From Chrysoperla carnea (Eukaryota; Arthropoda; Insecta; Neuroptera; Chrysopidae), in contig NC_058342.1 in the NCBI RefSeq assembly GCF_905475395.1, forward strand, positions 21,362,640-21,426,639: 64,000 nucleotides of DNA. Direction: 5' to 3'. Positions 54,701-60,700 of the stretch are shown here, piece after piece (position 1 is the stretch's first letter; every line of letters starts with the position of its first letter). Both the position numbers and the translations under genes were made by a program. The notes beneath the pieces are model-generated. The model worked only from the letters and a program-made list of their open reading frames with translations. It did not search any database and was not told the DNA's origin.

Positions 54701-57700
54701 CATCGTTTCGGGAGATTTGAAAAAAAAGTATATTGTAAGAAACATGTCATGGATTTCAAAATGTCTGGAGAAAAAACGGTTTCCGTCGATTAATGATTGG
54801 CTGTAAGAAAAAAAAAAAGACTTTCGCGTATTCAATATTGACCGGGCAAAGAAGATTGACTGGGCAAAAGGACCACGCGAAAGGCATTCGCGGTTGATGT
54901 GTTACACCCGTGATTTCGAAACCGTTTTTTTAATAATAGGAATTCAAAATTTCATTTAATATTTATAATTTATATATCCCGCGTTATGCTTAATAGCTCC
55001 GATAATACGTTGTAGATATTCTAGATGGCATTAAAAGCTTATTGGTGAATGGCCCGGTTAATTTACCTCTAGTTTATTGGTAAATTAAGTTAAATATATA
55101 TTTTACGGGTTAAATCGCATCCCTAGCCATGACCCTTTCTTTTTTCTCTCTACAACTTAATTATCAAAAGTTTGGTGGTTAGTATTTTGATGTTTATAAA
55201 TACGGCAACACTTAGACTAATTGCGTCTTTTAAATATATATTCGTTACTTACTCGATTTAAATTGATACAATGTAATATTTTTTCTTGTACTACATCTCG
55301 ATCTTGTGACCAAATAGTATCTTTGCCACGTGATGTTATATATTGTTTACATGTTTCGATCATTTGATTTGTAATCTATACAACAACATTTATTAATTTA
55401 AATATAGTAAACGGTAAAACTTCAAATTTACCCCAATGCCTTAATTATTTTTTATACCATATACAGGGTTTTTCAGCATAGTCTAAGACGTTTTTTTTTT
55501 TAAGGAAGATTAATAAGATAACATACAACTATATTTTTAATCATCTTTTTACATTGCAATGTGTAAAAAACAAATTTCATGTTTATACAAGCTCATTTTC
55601 TTGTCAATAAGATCATTGTATAGATTTAGTATTGAAAAAAAAAACTTAGAGAAGGAATAGATAATATTTTTTGGCGGATATAATATAAATTTAATAATAT
55701 ACGCCCACAAACAAATATTATCTACCCCCCTACTGAAGATATGGCAGTAATGAAAATTCAATATGGCGACCACTAGACGCCATATTGTGAAAGTTTGTGT
55801 TCCTACAATCTGGCGACCTCCAGACAACATATTGTGAAAAAGAATACTTGTGTGTTCCTATGTGGCACACTAGAGACCAAACGCATCCAAACGCGATTTG
55901 CAGATATGGCAGTAATGAAAATTCAATATGGCGACCATCCGATGCTTTTATTGTCTATCAACTGCTTACTTTTTGTTCGATACATGCATTTATTATATTT
56001 TGTTCGGCTTTAAGAATGGAAAATGTTTGACCAGGCATCGCTCAAAGTTGCTCAGAATGACTGTAATGGGGTAAATTTGTTTTTTAATTTGCTTGTATAA
56101 GAAATCACAATAATAAAGTTGATTAGAATAACACTCCTCGTTCATACTTATTGTTACGCGTTTCCGGTGCATTAATATAAAAGAATACATACTCACTTTA
56201 ACCATTAAAGAGGATATTCTTTCAGATGTATTGTAGAACTGTGACACACTATGTATAAGTCTAACAGTTTGTAACATACCCAAAATTGAATCTTTCATGT
56301 TTGTCTAAAAATTTTAGAAACAATTAAAAATTTTAAAAATAATAACACTCAGGTTCGTAACTTGGGCGTGGCAAAGGAGGCACTCGTCACTGACACAACC
56401 GAAATTGAGTCCCAAAACAAAAAGTTAGTAAAGAATCATGTAAAATGCGCTTATTAATTTACAATATTATAAATGTCATAATTTGTAGAAAAACATACTA
56501 TAGAAAATAAAATTATAAACATATAAAAAATAAATGAAAGCTAACACTCTAAGCCGAAAGTAAACTGTGGTGTATGACTTAACTTGCTATATTTGTTATT
56601 AAATTTATTATTTTAAATACTATCTGTATACGAATTTTTATCAAAATCGTTAGAGCCGATCTCGATAAATATAAGACGAAACCTTAATATTTGCCACTGA
56701 CGCTATGTACCCTCGTTACGGCCCTGATAAAACTGATAGAATATTTTTGCATTACTGGTTCATCTAAATATAATGAATGACAACATTTCTCCATTGCTTC
56801 AATATATTTAGCATTATCTTTGGCTTCATTATAACAAAGAGTAATTTTCTTATCAATAGATGTTTTCCAATATTTGAAAACTCTTGATCTAGATATATGT
56901 AAGCATAATAAACTACGTTGTATTTCTAAATGTTGCAATTGTTTAACTAATTGTGAAAATTGCGCAGCACGTTTTTTCCAATATTCCAGCTCATCTTGTG
57001 GCCCAGAAGAATGATTTTCTTGTCGTAGTTGTTCACTTTCATGTAATAAATCTGATATGCGTTTTGCCCAATTCATTACTCGCTCTTCTAAACGTTTAAT
57101 TGTTTCTGGTGTGAATGCAGCTTCGCGTAATTGTTCACCATCTAAATTTGATACAATTATTTCTTCAATTTCTAAGACATTTTCTTCTTTGCAAACTTCT
57201 TCACAAACTGAAAAAAAAGTGCATTAATTGCAACCTGACATCAATGTGCGTGCGATATAAATAAAAATTATTAGGAAGTTTTTTGAATGTACCTAAAGCT
57301 CTTACACAATTCTTATGGTGGCAAATGTGTTTTAGTCAAAGTATTTAAAATGCAGAGGAATTATTGTTTCAAACAAGCTGAATCAAATTTCCTTGGCCAC
57401 GTTCCTCCACTTTAGGTGTAAAATTTTCAACCACCCCCTCTGAATTGGGGTATATTTACGTAACATCTGAATTATTCACGAGCAATGGTTTAATCAAGTT
57501 TTCCTAGATTTAATCAAAGCATTTGATTGTGTCGCTATTAATTTTCTACTTACAAAATGAGATGGATATTAGATCTTACGAAATTAGATGCATGTGGCAT
57601 AATGTTTTAAAAATTACTATCTCAAAAACAGAACAATAAACAGTTAATTAATATGAGCAGTTATTCAAGGAAACTTTAAAAATGACAATGCTTAATTTTT

Positions 57701-60700
57701 TTTTTACTGTTTTCGGAGGAGTACCACAAGGTTCGGTTTTGGAATCGCTACTGTTTTAAGTTTATATTTCTTTATCTTTTCGCCGATGATACAACTATTA
57801 TCTACTAGCCAATAATTGGAGTAACATAGATGAGTAATATAAGCGAAATATATGAATCCTTGACACTAACGTATTTGGTAAGCATTAAACAGGGAGATCA
57901 AATTGTTTGGTATTTTTTCATGATAAAAATCTAAATTTTAAGATTCACGTTGTTCACTTGATTTGTAAAGTAAGCAAAAACATTTTTCGGATGTTGTCGC
58001 TTGGTAAATTTTTACCAACAAATTATCTGATCACCAATGTTGCATAGAATCAATTTCGAGACATGGCATCCTATTTTGGATTAAACCCGCAATGTGTGCA
58101 ACTCTATTTTAATCACAAAAAATCAGTTCACATAAATGTTACAGTAAATAGTTATATTTCTTGTAAACCTCTATTTAAAAAATACAAACATATATATTTC
58201 ATTATACATTCATATTTTACTATGTACATAGTTATATACCGGGTCCTTCGGCAAAGCACGTCATAGGCACTTTTTAATGTAGGAGTTAATACTTAAGGAT
58301 GTATGAGCATGGTAGTGGGGGCACAAATTTAAAAATAGATATTTTAAAATTTTGATGATAAATTTATATTATTACTTGACGATATAAGACGAAAAGTAAG
58401 AATAAAATTTTTCGATATCTGGCTTAATTTTCAAAATATCGAAAATTGAAAATTTTGTTTAATTATTTAGCTTTCGATATTTCGAAAACCAAGACACATA
58501 TCGAAAAATTTTATTCTTATTTTTCGTCTACATTCATGAAGTTATAACAAAATTCATCATCAAAGTTGAAAATAAGATAAAAATAATTTCAACCCTTAAT
58601 CATTCATTCCAAATGAAAATTATCAAAAACTTCCAAAATATGTCGTTTTTTGAGATTCCTCCATAAGAGCCAATGTATTTTATATCGATTTTTAATGACT
58701 TTTTTCTTAAAAATTTGCACGGATACCTAAGCTGAAATTTTAACCACATATTCTTTGAGTAAAAGACTACCTACAAACAAATTTTGAGCCTTTAAATCAA
58801 ACATTGCTGTCATGCTCATACATCCTTAAACAAGTTTATCATTTTGTTGTTTATTTATAGCAATAAACTCATTGTACAAATTTAGTATTAAAAAAACTAA
58901 TAAAGAGGTGATAGAGAATATTTTTTTGTTTGTATAAGTTAATTGCTTATTAAATAAAATAATCTCCCATCATATAAAAGTGTTTATTTAAATAGATTAA
59001 ATAAGAATATTGTTTCAGCTCTTTTGATATTGTATAAATCAATGAGGCTACTCCTTTAAAAAAAACGCCCTGACTAATTTTCCTGATTGACCCTGTATAT
59101 ATAAACTCTTGTTAAAATAAATCATAGGTAAATATTTTGTACTTTTATACTTGATATATATGACATATATATCAAGGTATACTAATTTTAGTTCCAAGTA
59201 TTTTTAACTGTAAAAATATTGATAAATACGAACACAATTTTGGTACAGATGTTCATAAAATCACTTAATTAGTCCCCCTCCGTTTATCTTTCCGTTCGCC
59301 AACACGATAATTCAGAAACGAAAACAGATATTTTAATTAAGCTTATTTTAATAGCGTGCTCAGGGTGAAAAAAGTGAGTTTGACTTCGTAAATGAGCAAC
59401 ATAGGTCAATTGGGTCTTGGGTCTGTAAGGATAGAACAATAGTTTAAATGTAAAAAATGTTCCCATAAAAAATAAAAAAACTATTTCCTGAAACATTTTT
59501 TCGTAAACATCACTGTTTACCCGTGAGGGCGCAAATTAGGACAAAACTTTGGTATTCTTTTTCTCCAAAACTATAAAAGATAGACAGTTGAAAATTTGCC
59601 AGTAGCTTCAATCAGTAAGTAAAAAAACCCTATAATAGACATGGTCAATCTTGAATCCCAGTCTATTATGCAGTTTTTTTCCTTAATTATTCATTAAATA
59701 CTACTTAAATAATTATTGAATACCTTATATTTATAAATATTGATCCAGCACTGAAGTACGTTAAGCTGAGTGCTCCATCTTCTGCGCCCTCTATTTCAAA
59801 AACGGTTCAACGTACAAAAAAAGTTTCAGGCAAAATTTGTAGAAAATTTTATCCTCTAGCACTTTTATAATAAATGTTAATACGTTTGAAGGAAAAAGAA
59901 AGGACATATTCAGAAAAACTGATTTTCGCTACCGTTGACTTTGAATATCTACGCGCACACGTGACCATATGTGACTTTTGAGACAACATTTGTACTATCA
60001 AAATAAAGGTTTGTATAAAAATTCAGCTTATTCCGTTAAATTACGAGATTGACCACTTTTTTTGCCTAAGATGATCGGGTTACAGTTGTTCCTGAAATTT
60101 TCTACCTATAATAATAAAGACTTACCTTTTAACGCACTACAAAATGATCTTAATCCAGGTAATAACTGATTTTTAATCATTGGACATGAACAGTCATCAT
60201 CGTCAACATCTAATGCTGGATATGCTAATGCTTCCATAAATACCACTTCCATAATACGTTCAATACACGTGACTAAACCAATTTTCTCTGCATCCAATAT
60301 ACCACAGTATAGATCTTTTTGAAAACCTTCTTCTGGCAATTGTTTAGATGTATTAATACGAAACATATAAATACAAATTCCATTTAGTGCTGTATCATAG
60401 CCATCAGTTAAAAATAGCTTTTTATGTGCTGTGTTTGTATCTTCCTCTGGTGTTGCTGATAAAGCCACACCAGGGGGTGTTGATGACACCGCTCCCGAAG
60501 TAGTTGGTGATGTTACTGCTTGTATTCCAGATGATCCAGGTACTCCAGGTCCCCTTATTGATGGCAATGTTTTCGTTTTATCTCCGGGTGAGTCATCTAT
60601 ATTAGATGAGTAATAGGTATTTTTGTTGTAGTCATCAATTAACTATTACAAATATCTAATTTTGATACTAACCGATACTTATATTATGCTGTTCATAATC

